Shown here piece by piece: positions 1 through 6,357 of a stretch of 11,363 bases of DNA (its first letter is position 1; each line of letters begins with the position of its first letter). Below the pieces are notes generated by a model that was given only the letters and a program-made list of their open reading frames with translations, searched no databases and was not told the origin of the DNA. Origin of the DNA: Candidatus Aenigmatarchaeota archaeon (lineage in GTDB: Archaea; Aenigmatarchaeota; Aenigmatarchaeia; CG10238-14; SCSR01); the NCBI GenBank assembly GCA_030616125.1, contig JAUWXZ010000012.1, forward strand, positions 1 through 11,363, read 5' to 3'. The translations under genes were made by a program, and so were the position numbers.

Positions 1-466
1 CTCCAAAATCTTTGTTTTTAGCTATAGGTAAGTCAGCTAAGGGATCTGGATATTTTTTGATTTTTCTTTCCTTGAGTACAGACTTCAGTTTAATTTTACC
101 AAAGGTTTCACAAATATTTCTAAGAAAATTTTCTGCCCTTCCTCTTTGAGAATCATTTATGTACTCGTTAGGATTTTTTGTTAGTACGAGCTTATTTTTG
201 TAAATACTCATATCTTCAGGAAAATAATGATCATAATGGTAATGGGAAATTATTATAATATTTGCTTTTTTACGTGTCTTTTTAATTGCTCTGCTTCCCA
301 ACTCTTCCCAATAGAATTTTTTAGCCCAAGAAGCTGGAAATGAAGGTTGCATCACAGCAATTCCTGGGTCAATTAAAATAGAAACATCAGGAGTTTTAAC
401 CAAAGTACAAGAACATTTTGCACCTAAAGAATCAAACCAAACTGGCTTAAAAACAATATGCTTCAT
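1..466 (-). CDS. UPF0282-like metallo-beta-lactamase-fold hydrolase (partial, C-terminus beyond left edge)
   Basis: The first 155 residues of a minus-strand protein are visible; the rest lies beyond the left edge. It begins at an ATG at 466. The N-terminal half reads as the start of a metallo-beta-lactamase fold: a strand with LIDPGIAV (residues 31-38) followed by ISHYHYDHY (73-81), which is the HxHxDH metal-binding motif (H75, H77, D79, H80). The SHYHYDH form and the early 'DSLGAKC..TLVKT.DV.ILIDPG' pattern match the archaeal UPF0282 family, whose substrate is unknown. The downstream metal ligands cannot be checked here. The start lies 31 bp after the stop of the zinc-ribbon gene with no obvious promoter between, so it is probably the last gene seen of the hsp20 operon. 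Family assignment is fairly sure; function is not known beyond likely metal-dependent hydrolysis. Confidence 0.85.
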   Translation of the reverse strand, partial: MKHIVFKPVWFDSLGAKCSCTLVKTPDVSILIDPGIAVMQPSFPASWAKKFYWEELGSRAIKKTRKKANIIIISHYHYDHYFPEDMSIYKNKLVLTKNPNEYINDSQRGRAENFLRNICETFGKIKLKSVLKERKIKKYPDPLADLPIAKNKDFG

Positions 467-497
467 GATTAATTTTTATTTAGCTAATAAAAGTTCT

Positions 498-1022
498 TTA
501 CACCATCTCTATTTTCAGGACATTATTTTCAAAGGTTTTTCTAGAAATTTGTAAGTTTGGTCTGACTGGAATCAACTTAAAATATGCTTTATCTCCAACC
601 CAGGCTCTAATTTCTATGCTTTGTTCAAGTCTTCTAACTTCTATATCATCTTGACTTTTTACTTCTGGTAGTTTGATTTGAATTATCTCTTTTGGTCCTA
701 CACGCTTGATTCTTGTTTCTGGTTCTTCGGTAAATTTTGGTATTTTTTCAAGCTCCTTTACTTTAACTTTTCTTTTTATTTCAGGTTCAATTCTTCTACT
801 AGTTTTAATTCCAATTCCTGGTCTTCCTGAGCTTATGGTTATTGTTATTCCTCTAGGTTTCATGAACACCTTAGGAAATTGTGCTCCAGTTAATTTCCTA
901 AATTCTTTTTCTAAATCTTCAGGGACAGGTTTTCCTCTTAAGGAATTTCCACAGTAAGGACAAAATTCCCAGTCAGCTTTTACTTTTTTTACACAGACTT
1001 TGCATCCTCTGTTTTCGAACAT
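498..1022 (-). CDS. Zinc-ribbon protein with C-terminal Hsp20/CS-like beta-sandwich domain
   Basis: A 174-residue protein in three parts. Residues 7-24 hold two CxxC pairs (C7/C10 and C21/C24, the second as CPYCGN), a short zinc ribbon. Residues about 50-108 are a glycine- and charge-rich linker, beginning with an ITITISSGRPG segment. Residues about 111-174 look like an alpha-crystallin/CS-type beta-sandwich: IIQIKLPEV, DDIEVRRLEQSIEIRA, AYFKLIPV and a final NNVLKIEMV strand, which parallels the 'GVL.I' end of Hsp20 domains. The start ATG follows the hsp20 stop by 13 bp, so the two are almost certainly co-transcribed. What is seen is the ribbon and the strand pattern; assignment of the second domain to the sHSP/CS fold is inference from the pattern and the neighbour. 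A role as co-chaperone or adaptor of Hsp20 is plausible but unproven. Confidence 0.75.
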   Translation of the reverse strand: MFENRGCKVCVKKVKADWEFCPYCGNSLRGKPVPEDLEKEFRKLTGAQFPKVFMKPRGITITISSGRPGIGIKTSRRIEPEIKRKVKVKELEKIPKFTEEPETRIKRVGPKEIIQIKLPEVKSQDDIEVRRLEQSIEIRAWVGDKAYFKLIPVRPNLQISRKTFENNVLKIEMV

Positions 1023-1035
1023 ATTTATCTATTAA

Positions 1036-1473
1036 TTATTTAACTTTTATTTCTTTTGTCTTTTTCTTTGGTTTAGCTTTCTTGAACATGATATTCAGAA
1101 CGCCGTCTTCCATCGATGCTCTTGCACTTTCTGGGATAATTTCTCTTAGTAAGGTTAGAGACCTTCTTACAGCACCAAATTTTCTCTCAGCTCTAAATGT
1201 AGTTTCAGTTTTTTCTTTTTTAATTTCCTTATGCTGAGCAGCAATATCTACCGTATTTTCAGTTGCTCTTATTGAAACTTCTTCTTTTTTAAACCCAGGT
1301 AGATCTGCTCTAACTATTAGCTCATCTTCTGTCTCAGTGATATCAACAGGAAAAGTTTTTAATTTTATTGGTTCTATTATTTCTTCGCTTATTGGTTCCC
1401 AAACCCCACGCATCAGTCTATGCAATTTTCTGTATGTTCTCTCTATTTCTTCCCAAGGATCTTCCCAAACCAT
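1036..1473 (-). CDS. hsp20: Small heat-shock protein, Hsp20/alpha-crystallin family
   Basis: A 145-residue cytoplasmic ATP-independent chaperone, a usual archaeal sHSP length, expected to form oligomers that hold unfolding proteins. Residues 1-35 are a Trp/Arg-rich N-terminal arm. The alpha-crystallin domain spans about 42-130, starting FPVDITETEDELIVRADLPG (41-60) and closing with A.MEDGVLNIMFKK (119-132), the family's conserved 'A.y.nGVL.i..pK' element. The tail ends in a lysine-rich stretch with EIKVK, a likely I-x-I/V anchor for oligomer assembly. The ATG at 1473 is preceded by a GGAGGT Shine-Dalgarno site seven bases upstream, one of the two strongest in the window, which fits high inducible expression. 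It heads the operon with the zinc-ribbon and UPF0282 genes and has its own TATA box with an overlapping palindrome. The identification is secure. Confidence 0.97.
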   Translation of the reverse strand: MVWEDPWEEIERTYRKLHRLMRGVWEPISEEIIEPIKLKTFPVDITETEDELIVRADLPGFKKEEVSIRATENTVDIAAQHKEIKKEKTETTFRAERKFGAVRRSLTLLREIIPESARASMEDGVLNIMFKKAKPKKKTKEIKVK

Positions 1474-1479
1474 TTTCTT

Positions 1480-1485
1480 ACCTCC
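1480..1485 (-). promoter_or_regulatory. Strong Shine-Dalgarno site of hsp20
   Basis: The minus strand reads AAAGGAGGTAAGAAAATG, so GGAGGT sits seven bases before the ATG. Many genes here show no such site and look leaderless, so this one marks hsp20 as leadered and probably highly translated. Confidence 0.85.
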
Positions 1486-1506
1486 TTTAATTAAACTTAA
1501 TTCTAG

Positions 1507-1536
1507 TTAGTGTTTATGTAAACTAAAATATTTAAG
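1507..1536 (-). promoter_or_regulatory. hsp20 promoter: TATA box with overlapping imperfect palindrome
   Basis: On the minus strand AAAAAGCTTAAATATTTT gives a purine-rich BRE-like stretch followed by a TATA box at 1525-1536. A start site about 26 bases on (near 1505) would leave a leader of about 30 bases containing the Shine-Dalgarno site. Between the TATA box and that start site, 1507-1526 is an imperfect inverted repeat (TTAGT...ACTAA outer arms; 14 of 20 positions symmetric). A repressor bound there would block polymerase, as known for Phr-type regulation of archaeal heat-shock genes. The operator role is inference. Confidence 0.55.
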
Positions 1537-1641
1537 CTTTTTGGTTTAAGAGTTTTGCACATATGCTGATTTTTTAATTTTGGCATTAAGGGTTATTCTA
1601 TAGCAAAAGGGATTTGGAGTATAATAGCAGGTTTAAAATAA

Positions 1642-1830
1642 TTAGCTGATTACGTTCAATATTTTTGCTTTTATTATAGCTTCCCCACCTGTAGGTTCAA
1701 CTAAAATTTCACCACACTTTAAACATCTAATTTCGGTGGCAGATTTAGTAAAAATTATTTGTTCATTTTTGCATTTTCTACAAACTACTCTAACAAACTT
1801 ACTTTTTGGCAATTTAATCAAAGGTTTCAT
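1642..1830 (-). CDS. rps27e: 30S ribosomal protein eS27 (S27e)
   Basis: A 62-residue zinc-ribbon protein of the small ribosomal subunit. The zinc ligands are C17/C20 (CRKC) and C36/C39 (CLKCG), and the family's conserved end follows as ILVEPTGGEAIIKAKIL (42-58). Length and motifs match archaeal eS27 throughout. Its ATG overlaps the stop of the MetRS beta gene by four bases (ATGA), implying translational coupling. Archaeal eS27 is commonly found next to eL42 (L44e); here instead it is the last gene of a MetRS operon. The next gene downstream on this strand, hsp20, has its own promoter. Confidence 0.95.
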   Translation of the reverse strand: MKPLIKLPKSKFVRVVCRKCKNEQIIFTKSATEIRCLKCGEILVEPTGGEAIIKAKILNVIS

Positions 1831-2153
1831 CTTATCAAGCCCCCTTGTTCTATATCCTTTTCTGGTTGGATTAAACTTATGTTACTTTTTTCATCCTTGG
1901 CCGCAAGAATCATACAATTACTTTCCCCTCCCATAAGTTTTCTTGGTTTTAAATTTAAAACAAAAACAAATTTTTTATCTTTTAATTCTTCAGGTTTATA
2001 ATACTGTCTTAAGCCAGCTATAGCCTGCCTCTTTTCTTGACCAAAACCCACTTGAAGTTTGAGTAAATTTTTGGAATTTGGTATTTCTTCCACATCAACA
2101 ACTTTTCCAATTCTTAGATCAATTTTTTTGAACTCTTCAAAAGATATTTCCAC
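1827..2153 (-). CDS. metG2: Methionyl-tRNA synthetase beta chain / tRNA-binding domain protein
   Basis: A stand-alone OB-fold tRNA-binding domain (Trbp111/MetRS-beta/EMAPII type) that raises the affinity of MetRS for tRNA. Diagnostic elements are ISFEEFKKIDLRIGKV near the N-terminus, then IPNSKNLLKLQVGFG, AIAGLRQYY, and VFVLNLKPRKLMGGESNCMILAA. I place the start at a GTG (2151-2153) directly after the metG stop. This gives 108 residues beginning MEISFEEF, the usual family start and length; a longer frame to 2204 would overlap metG by 50 bp and add residues with no family match. An AGGT lies shortly before the GTG. It is translationally coupled to metG upstream and to eS27 downstream (4-bp overlap). 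The function as MetRS partner is well supported by adjacency. Confidence 0.92.
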   Translation of the reverse strand: MEISFEEFKKIDLRIGKVVDVEEIPNSKNLLKLQVGFGQEKRQAIAGLRQYYKPEELKDKKFVFVLNLKPRKLMGGESNCMILAAKDEKSNISLIQPEKDIEQGGLIR

Positions 2154-2154
2154 T

Positions 2155-3615
2155 CTATTCAACCTTTCTAAACAAATATTCTCCTTTCTTAATTTTTCCT
2201 TCAAACTTTTTGAACTTACAGTCTTTTAGTAAACCAGCTTTAACTCCCAATTGTTGGTTAATTTTTTCAGCTGAAGAAGGTAGGGAAGGAGAAACCAAAA
2301 TTGCGATCACTCTTAAAGCCTCAAGTAAATTATAAATAACCTCGCCCAATTCCTTTCCTTTTAATTTCCAAGGTTCTTTTTCATTTACATATTTGTTTGT
2401 TGCTCGAATAAAATTCCAAATTCCATTCAAAGCGTTGTGCAATTCTAGCTTTTCCATAGATTCTTCAATTTTTCTTAAATCAAGTTTCTTTTCCAATTCC
2501 ACCTTACCTTCAATTTCTCCATCAAATTTTTCCGCCAAACTTAAAACTCTGTAAACCAAATTTCCTAAATCAGCTACAAGTTCTCCATTAATTCTTGCTA
2601 TCAAAGAATTTTCTGAAAAATCCCCGTCTTCTCCAAAAGGTATTTCTTTAACTAAAAAATATCTTAAAGAGTCTGTAGAATATTTCTTTGCCAAATAAAC
2701 AGGATCTATAACATTACCCAAAGATTTGCTAATTTTTTGTTTCTCAGCTGTCAACCAACCATGACAAAAAACTTTTTTTGGTGGTTCAATTCCTGCTGAA
2801 AATAAAATAGCAGGCCAGATTACAGTATGAAACCAATTTATCTCTTTTCCTATCAAATGCAAATCAGCAGGCCAGAATTTTTTGAACTTTTCTTCGGGCC
2901 AATCTAGAGCAGATATATAGTTTACTAAAGCATCAACCCAAACATAAATTGTGAATCTATTATCAATAGGAAACGGAACTCCCCATTTTGAACTTCTGGT
3001 TATACAGATGTCTTTCAATCCCGCCTTAACTCTATTTATTATTTCGTTTGCTCTAAATGATGGAGATAAAAATTCGGGATTTTTTTCATAAAAATTCAAC
3101 AGCTTTTCTTGATATTTGCTTAATTTGAAAAAGTATGCTTCTTCTTTAAGTTTTTGAACTTTCCTTCCACAGGTAGGGCATTTTCCATTCTTCAATTGTA
3201 GTTCCGTCCAAAAAGTTTCGCAAGGTACACAAAACCACCCTTCGTATTCTCCTTTGTAAACATCTCCATTATCAAAATTTTTTTTAACTAATTTCGCAAC
3301 AATCTCTTCATGTCTTTTTTCTGTTGTTCGAATAAAGTCATCATAAGAAATATTCAAGATTTTCCATGTTTCTTTGAATGTACTGGTAATTTCTTCTACA
3401 AATTCCTCTGGTTCTTTTCCAGAAATTTTTGCAGCTTCTTCAACTTTTTCCCCATGCTCATCTGTACCAGTAAGAAAGAAAACATTCTCCCCTTTAAGCC
3501 TGTGCCATCTTGCTATAATATCTGCACAGATTTTTTCATATGCATGACCCACATGTGGAGGAGCATTGACATAGTCTATACCGGTCGTTACATAAAATTT
3601 CTTGAACTTAATCAC
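2155..3615 (-). CDS. metG: Methionyl-tRNA synthetase, catalytic chain (bacterial-type)
   Basis: This enzyme charges tRNA-Met with methionine using ATP. The 486-residue class I synthetase has the HIGH-type motif HVGH at 21-24, FFLTGTDEHG (46-55), one zinc knuckle pair C129/C132 and C146/C149 (CVPC...CPTC), VWVDALVNYISAL (225-237), a KISKS loop at 294-298, and an all-alpha anticodon-binding domain from about 340 on. The single CxxC/CxxC insert and the surrounding sequence resemble the Thermus/Bacillus branch of MetRS more than the two-knuckle type I usually associate with archaea, suggesting old transfer from bacteria. It lacks a fused C-terminal tRNA-binding domain; that is encoded by the next gene. 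The start is GTG at 3615, with a TATA box about 26 bases before it, so the mRNA is probably leaderless. Confidence 0.97.
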   Translation of the reverse strand: MIKFKKFYVTTGIDYVNAPPHVGHAYEKICADIIARWHRLKGENVFFLTGTDEHGEKVEEAAKISGKEPEEFVEEITSTFKETWKILNISYDDFIRTTEKRHEEIVAKLVKKNFDNGDVYKGEYEGWFCVPCETFWTELQLKNGKCPTCGRKVQKLKEEAYFFKLSKYQEKLLNFYEKNPEFLSPSFRANEIINRVKAGLKDICITRSSKWGVPFPIDNRFTIYVWVDALVNYISALDWPEEKFKKFWPADLHLIGKEINWFHTVIWPAILFSAGIEPPKKVFCHGWLTAEKQKISKSLGNVIDPVYLAKKYSTDSLRYFLVKEIPFGEDGDFSENSLIARINGELVADLGNLVYRVLSLAEKFDGEIEGKVELEKKLDLRKIEESMEKLELHNALNGIWNFIRATNKYVNEKEPWKLKGKELGEVIYNLLEALRVIAILVSPSLPSSAEKINQQLGVKAGLLKDCKFKKFEGKIKKGEYLFRKVE

Positions 3616-3637
3616 CCTTTTAATATTTTTACTTTAG

Positions 3638-3646
3638 GTTTAAAAC
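3638..3646 (-). promoter_or_regulatory. TATA box of the metG-metG2-rps27e operon
   Basis: The minus strand reads GTTTTAAACC centred near 3642. A transcription start 26 bases on falls at about 3616, next to the GTG start codon at 3615, so a leaderless message is predicted. No Shine-Dalgarno site with proper spacing is present. Confidence 0.5.
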
Positions 3647-3669
3647 TGTTTTTACAACAACCTTCATTG

Positions 3670-3681
3670 ATAAATAAATAA
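3670..3681 (+). promoter_or_regulatory. TATA box of the NurA-family gene
   Basis: An A/T stretch containing TAAATAAATA lies 31-40 bases before the ATG at 3711, predicting a start site near 3702 and a very short leader. With the metG TATA box it forms a divergent promoter region of 95 bp. Confidence 0.45.
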
Positions 3682-3710
3682 TAAGTTCTTTGGTTTGTAA
3701 ATAAATCCTT

Positions 3711-4769
3711 ATGAAAGAATTTGTAGAGTTAACAGAAGAATTTGCTAACCACATAGTGAAAATAGAAAATCAAAGAAAGGAAATCAGTGAATTTTTAAGA
3801 GAAACCAACTCTACTTCAGAAGAAAAAATTATTCTTCCGGCAGGGGAAATAAAACTAGAAGGTTTAAGAATTGCTGGAGTTGATGGGGGTTTGGTTAAGA
3901 GGTCTTTTCATGGAATAGATTTGATGCTTTTAAGAGCTGTGGGTGTGATTTTTAGTTATCCAAAAAATAAACTAAAGGTGGATTACTATCCTGATGCAAT
4001 TCCAATTCCAGAACCGAAAGTAATTTTAGATCCATTTTCAGAATTGGAGTTTGAAATCAATTCGAACTTAGAAAGACAAAATATTGAAATAAAAACTGCA
4101 AAAGAAACTCTGGAAAAATTTGATTTGGATTTTTTGTTTCTGCATGGATCAATGATCCCTCATTACACATTTGTTCCAGAAAGAAGTTCCCTACTTTTTG
4201 AAACTTATGAAAGGCTGATTAATTCTTACAAAAAACTTTTTGAGCTCGTCACAAAAAAGAAAACAATCTTGGCAGGAATAATAGAGGATTCAAGGGGAAC
4301 AATGTTTTGTGAGGTTATTGCCAGAAGATTTCAAGATAAATTAAATCCAGGATTTAAACTTTTGTTAAACAGAACTAAGGATACAAATTTGCTTTCTTAT
4401 ACCTTACAAGTGAAAGAAAGAAGTTTTGTTTTTCCTTATTCTTCTGACCCAAGCATTCATCCAATTTTAAGAGAATTTGGTTCATTCGCTAAGGAGGTAA
4501 AAACTTTTTATTTAAAAACTGCAGAATTTGATAGGCCAATAAGAGTTGATTTTCTTTCTGATAAGGGAGATAAATCAAATGAATTAGCTTCTGTTTTGCT
4601 AGCTTTAGCTGGTCATTCAAGTTATGGAATTCCTTCTGTGTTGATAGAGGCAGACCAGAGAGCAAAACTTTCAGAAAAAGATTTAGAAATGTTTTATTTT
4701 GATTTAATTAACAAAACTGGTAATCTGCCAGGGATGTTTAGTTTGAGAAGAGAGCAAAGGCCATTTTAA
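3711..4769 (+). CDS. nurA: NurA-domain nuclease
   Basis: A 352-residue protein with the NurA nuclease layout. An N-terminal helical segment is followed by IAGVDGG (54-60), where D58 is the expected metal-binding aspartate. Then come LFLHGSM (142-148), AGIIEDSRG (188-196), and a C-terminal FPYSSDPSIHP and HSSYGIPSVLIEADQRAK (302-319), the family's closing aromatic/His region. NurA is a 5'-3' nuclease that works with the HerA translocase, Mre11 and Rad50 in DNA end resection. None of those partners lies in this window, and NurA here is alone and divergent from metG, so the partner genes must be elsewhere if present. A NurA-fold protein with another DNA or RNA target is the alternative. Family call is good; exact substrate is inferred. 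Confidence 0.85.
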   Translation: MKEFVELTEEFANHIVKIENQRKEISEFLRETNSTSEEKIILPAGEIKLEGLRIAGVDGGLVKRSFHGIDLMLLRAVGVIFSYPKNKLKVDYYPDAIPIPEPKVILDPFSELEFEINSNLERQNIEIKTAKETLEKFDLDFLFLHGSMIPHYTFVPERSSLLFETYERLINSYKKLFELVTKKKTILAGIIEDSRGTMFCEVIARRFQDKLNPGFKLLLNRTKDTNLLSYTLQVKERSFVFPYSSDPSIHPILREFGSFAKEVKTFYLKTAEFDRPIRVDFLSDKGDKSNELASVLLALAGHSSYGIPSVLIEADQRAKLSEKDLEMFYFDLINKTGNLPGMFSLRREQRPF

Positions 4770-4786
4770 ATTTATAATTCTTGTAA

Positions 4787-4803
4787 TAAGAAAAATAAAA
4801 TCC
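4787..4803 (-). terminator. Possible T-rich terminator after sepF
   Basis: On the minus strand the sequence just after the sepF stop holds GGATTTTATTTTTCTTATT. Archaeal termination commonly uses such uridine-rich tracts without a hairpin. The same 44-bp gap separates the convergent nurA gene. Weak evidence, given the overall A/T richness. Confidence 0.3.
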
Positions 4804-4813
4804 TATAAATAAT

Positions 4814-5128
4814 TTATCTTTCAATCTTAGCAAATTTGGGAGTCAAAACTAAATACCCATCTTCAGTTCCAGCAATGTCCCAATCATGCTGCGAACAAAC
4901 TCTTTTAAGTCTTTGAACAGTTGCCTGAAGTTGCCCCAAATCTTTTTTTTGTAATTCTTTTGTTTTTAAAAACAGAATATTTCCTTCTCTAACTAATTTT
5001 GTTATTTTTTCAACATCAATTAAACCTTGCAAAGACTCAATTCTTACATTAATTTTTTCTGCTGGTGCTTCTCCCACTGGCAACTCGACTTCTTCTCTTC
5101 TTCTTTTGAATAAATCCCTTATTGGCAT
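4814..5128 (-). CDS. sepF: SepF-like cell-division protein (DUF552)
   Basis: A 104-residue protein. SepF links FtsZ filaments to the membrane in archaea and Gram-positive bacteria. Residues 1-17 (MPIRDLFKRRREEVELP) form a short basic, partly amphipathic start that may serve as the membrane-binding segment. The SepF core covers about 25-104: INVRIESLQGLIDVEKIT, LVREGNILFLKTKEL, KKDLGQLQATVQRLKRVC, and DIAGTEDGYLVLTPKFAKI, which is typical of the archaeal DUF552 form. The start ATG has a TATA box about 30 bases upstream in the 39-bp gap after the NYN gene, so it can be expressed separately with almost no leader. FtsZ is not in this window. Family assignment is strong; the division role is from the family. 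Confidence 0.88.
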   Translation of the reverse strand: MPIRDLFKRRREEVELPVGEAPAEKINVRIESLQGLIDVEKITKLVREGNILFLKTKELQKKDLGQLQATVQRLKRVCSQHDWDIAGTEDGYLVLTPKFAKIER

Positions 5129-5149
5129 TTTTTCACTTATTTTATATTG

Positions 5150-5166
5150 TTTTTTTATAAATTTAA
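5150..5166 (-). promoter_or_regulatory. TATA box of sepF
   Basis: The minus strand reads AAATTTATAAAAAAAC, centred near 5158. The predicted start site, about 26 bases on, falls within about 5 bases of the ATG at 5128, so sepF is probably transcribed as a nearly leaderless mRNA. Confidence 0.5.
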
Positions 5167-5167
5167 C

Positions 5168-5620
5168 CTATAAAATCTCAACAAAATCTGCGGAATTTTT
5201 TAAAGAGCTTGAAAAAGCTGACTCTGCAGCAACCACAATCACTTTTTTTCCATATTCTTTCGCCTTTTGAACTACTGGTAAATAATCTGCATCACGAGTG
5301 GCAATTGCAATCATGTTAACATCCTTTATTAGGATTGATTCCATTGCTGATACCGCCAAAGAAACGTCAATATCAGTGTCTTCCTCTTCTGCCAGGACAA
5401 CCACAGGTTCAAGACCTTCATTAATTATTGCTTCTATTAGCTTTTTTGGTGCAAATTGATTTAAGAAAACTTTCGCAATTACAATTCTTCCATATTTTCT
5501 AACTCTTTTTTTCAATTCCCTCAAATCTATCATAAATTCTTTTCTGAGCATATTCGGTCCGTCTATAAATAGAGCAACATTGGATTCTTCCCCTCTTCTG
5601 TAAGTTTTAGATTTATACAT
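5168..5620 (-). CDS. NYN (PIN-like, LabA/TIGR00288-type) predicted ribonuclease
   Basis: A 150-residue single-domain protein. The acidic residues of the NYN/PIN active site are in place: ALFIDGPNM (17-24; D20), EEDTDIDVSLAVSAM (79-93; D83 and D85) and AIATRDADYLPVV (105-117; D110 and D112). The final strand VIVVAAES and the SLKNSADFVEI end are typical of the LabA-like/TIGR00288 family widespread in archaea. Such proteins are predicted metal-dependent RNases; the target is unknown. The ATG begins on the base directly after the TAA of the membrane-protein gene, so the two are surely on one message and probably translationally coupled. Whether the RNase acts on the upstream product or on RNA at the membrane cannot be told. 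Confidence 0.88.
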   Translation of the reverse strand: MYKSKTYRRGEESNVALFIDGPNMLRKEFMIDLRELKKRVRKYGRIVIAKVFLNQFAPKKLIEAIINEGLEPVVVLAEEEDTDIDVSLAVSAMESILIKDVNMIAIATRDADYLPVVQKAKEYGKKVIVVAAESAFSSSLKNSADFVEIL

Positions 5621-6298
5621 TTATCCCACTGCTGAGCAAACGTCCTCTTTAAAAACTGCAGTTCCTTTTAAGAATGCAGAATCATCCTTAAGCTCCAAAC
5701 CCCCGCTAAAATCAGATATCTTTGTAATTTTATTTTTAAGTGGTATGGTACATTTTGGTGTTCCGTCAGGATTTGATAATTTTAATTCCCCACTTTTAAC
5801 AAAAACAGAAATTTCTTCTTCCTTAATTCCACTAAAGAAAAATTCAGTTGGCGTTATTTTAAAATCTATTTTAGCTTGTTCAACCGGAAGAGTGTTAATC
5901 GCAATTCCAGTTGCGTCCAATGAGCCTTGGACATTTCCATTCAAATAACTTAAAATTCCATTTCCACTAGAAAAACTAACTTCACATTCAGAGATAGGTA
6001 TACCTGCTTTGTTTATTTTTAGTTCCAGACAAATTCCCTTAACATCTAAAGTCGAATCTGTGACTGTAAATTCTTTTCCATAGAAAGATTCTTTCTCTGC
6101 ACTTAAAACCATCGGCAGATAACCTTCAGTCTTCGGTTTAGAAATTTTTAACAAACTAGAGAGGCCAGAAACAATTTTTCCTGCACCAAGTTTTAGAAGA
6201 TCCAGAAACTTTCTTCCATATTCAGTACCAAAAAGCAAACCAACCAAACCGATAATTATGACAACAGCCAATATTATTTTTAAACTTTCCCATATCAT
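5621..6298 (-). CDS. Single-pass membrane-anchored protein of unknown function
   Basis: I do not recognise this family. From the ATG at 6298 it is 225 residues: a short N-terminus, one hydrophobic segment (about residues 7-24, ILAVVIIIGLVGLLFG at its core), an amphipathic stretch to about 47, then a soluble beta-rich region with alternating hydrophobic residues and four cysteines (within GICLEL, SECEVSF, PKCTIPL and the C-terminal EDVCSAVG). The soluble part is probably outside the membrane, with possible disulfides, but topology is inferred. An in-frame TTG at 6310 would add MGKK; with the TATA-like box at 6331-6340 it would be leaderless, so it cannot be excluded. The gene directly abuts the NYN RNase gene downstream. 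Confidence 0.7.
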   Translation of the reverse strand: MIWESLKIILAVVIIIGLVGLLFGTEYGRKFLDLLKLGAGKIVSGLSSLLKISKPKTEGYLPMVLSAEKESFYGKEFTVTDSTLDVKGICLELKINKAGIPISECEVSFSSGNGILSYLNGNVQGSLDATGIAINTLPVEQAKIDFKITPTEFFFSGIKEEEISVFVKSGELKLSNPDGTPKCTIPLKNKITKISDFSGGLELKDDSAFLKGTAVFKEDVCSAVG

Positions 6299-6330
6299 CT
6301 TCTTACCCAAAAGTTTATAAATCCTCTAAC

Positions 6331-6340
6331 AATATATTTA
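6331..6340. promoter_or_regulatory. Shared TATA-like element between divergent genes
   Basis: AATATATTTA lies in the 70-bp gap between the membrane-protein gene (minus) and the DUF1512 gene (plus). It is near-symmetric. Counting about 26 bases either way gives start sites near 6309 (minus) and 6361 (plus), each suitable for its gene. A second box on the minus strand (GATTTATAAAC, 6312-6322) is too close to the ATG at 6298 to serve it well. Confidence 0.4.
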
Positions 6341-6357
6341 TGAAAGCGTAACTTTTT

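Noticed and set aside
706..957. Plus-strand open frame opposite the zinc-ribbon/sHSP-like gene
   Set aside because: It is antisense to a gene with clear motifs, has a low-complexity hydrophobic composition and no ribosome site.
1537..1641. Short minus-strand frame and possible hairpin between hsp20 and eS27 (CTATA...TATAATAG)
   Set aside because: The frame is about 17 codons without a match or ribosome site and overlaps the hsp20 promoter; the inverted repeat is short, bulged and A/T-only.
2154..2204. Longer start (ATG at 2204) for the MetRS beta chain
   Set aside because: It would overlap metG by 50 bp and add residues absent from the family; the GTG at 2153 gives the normal start and length.
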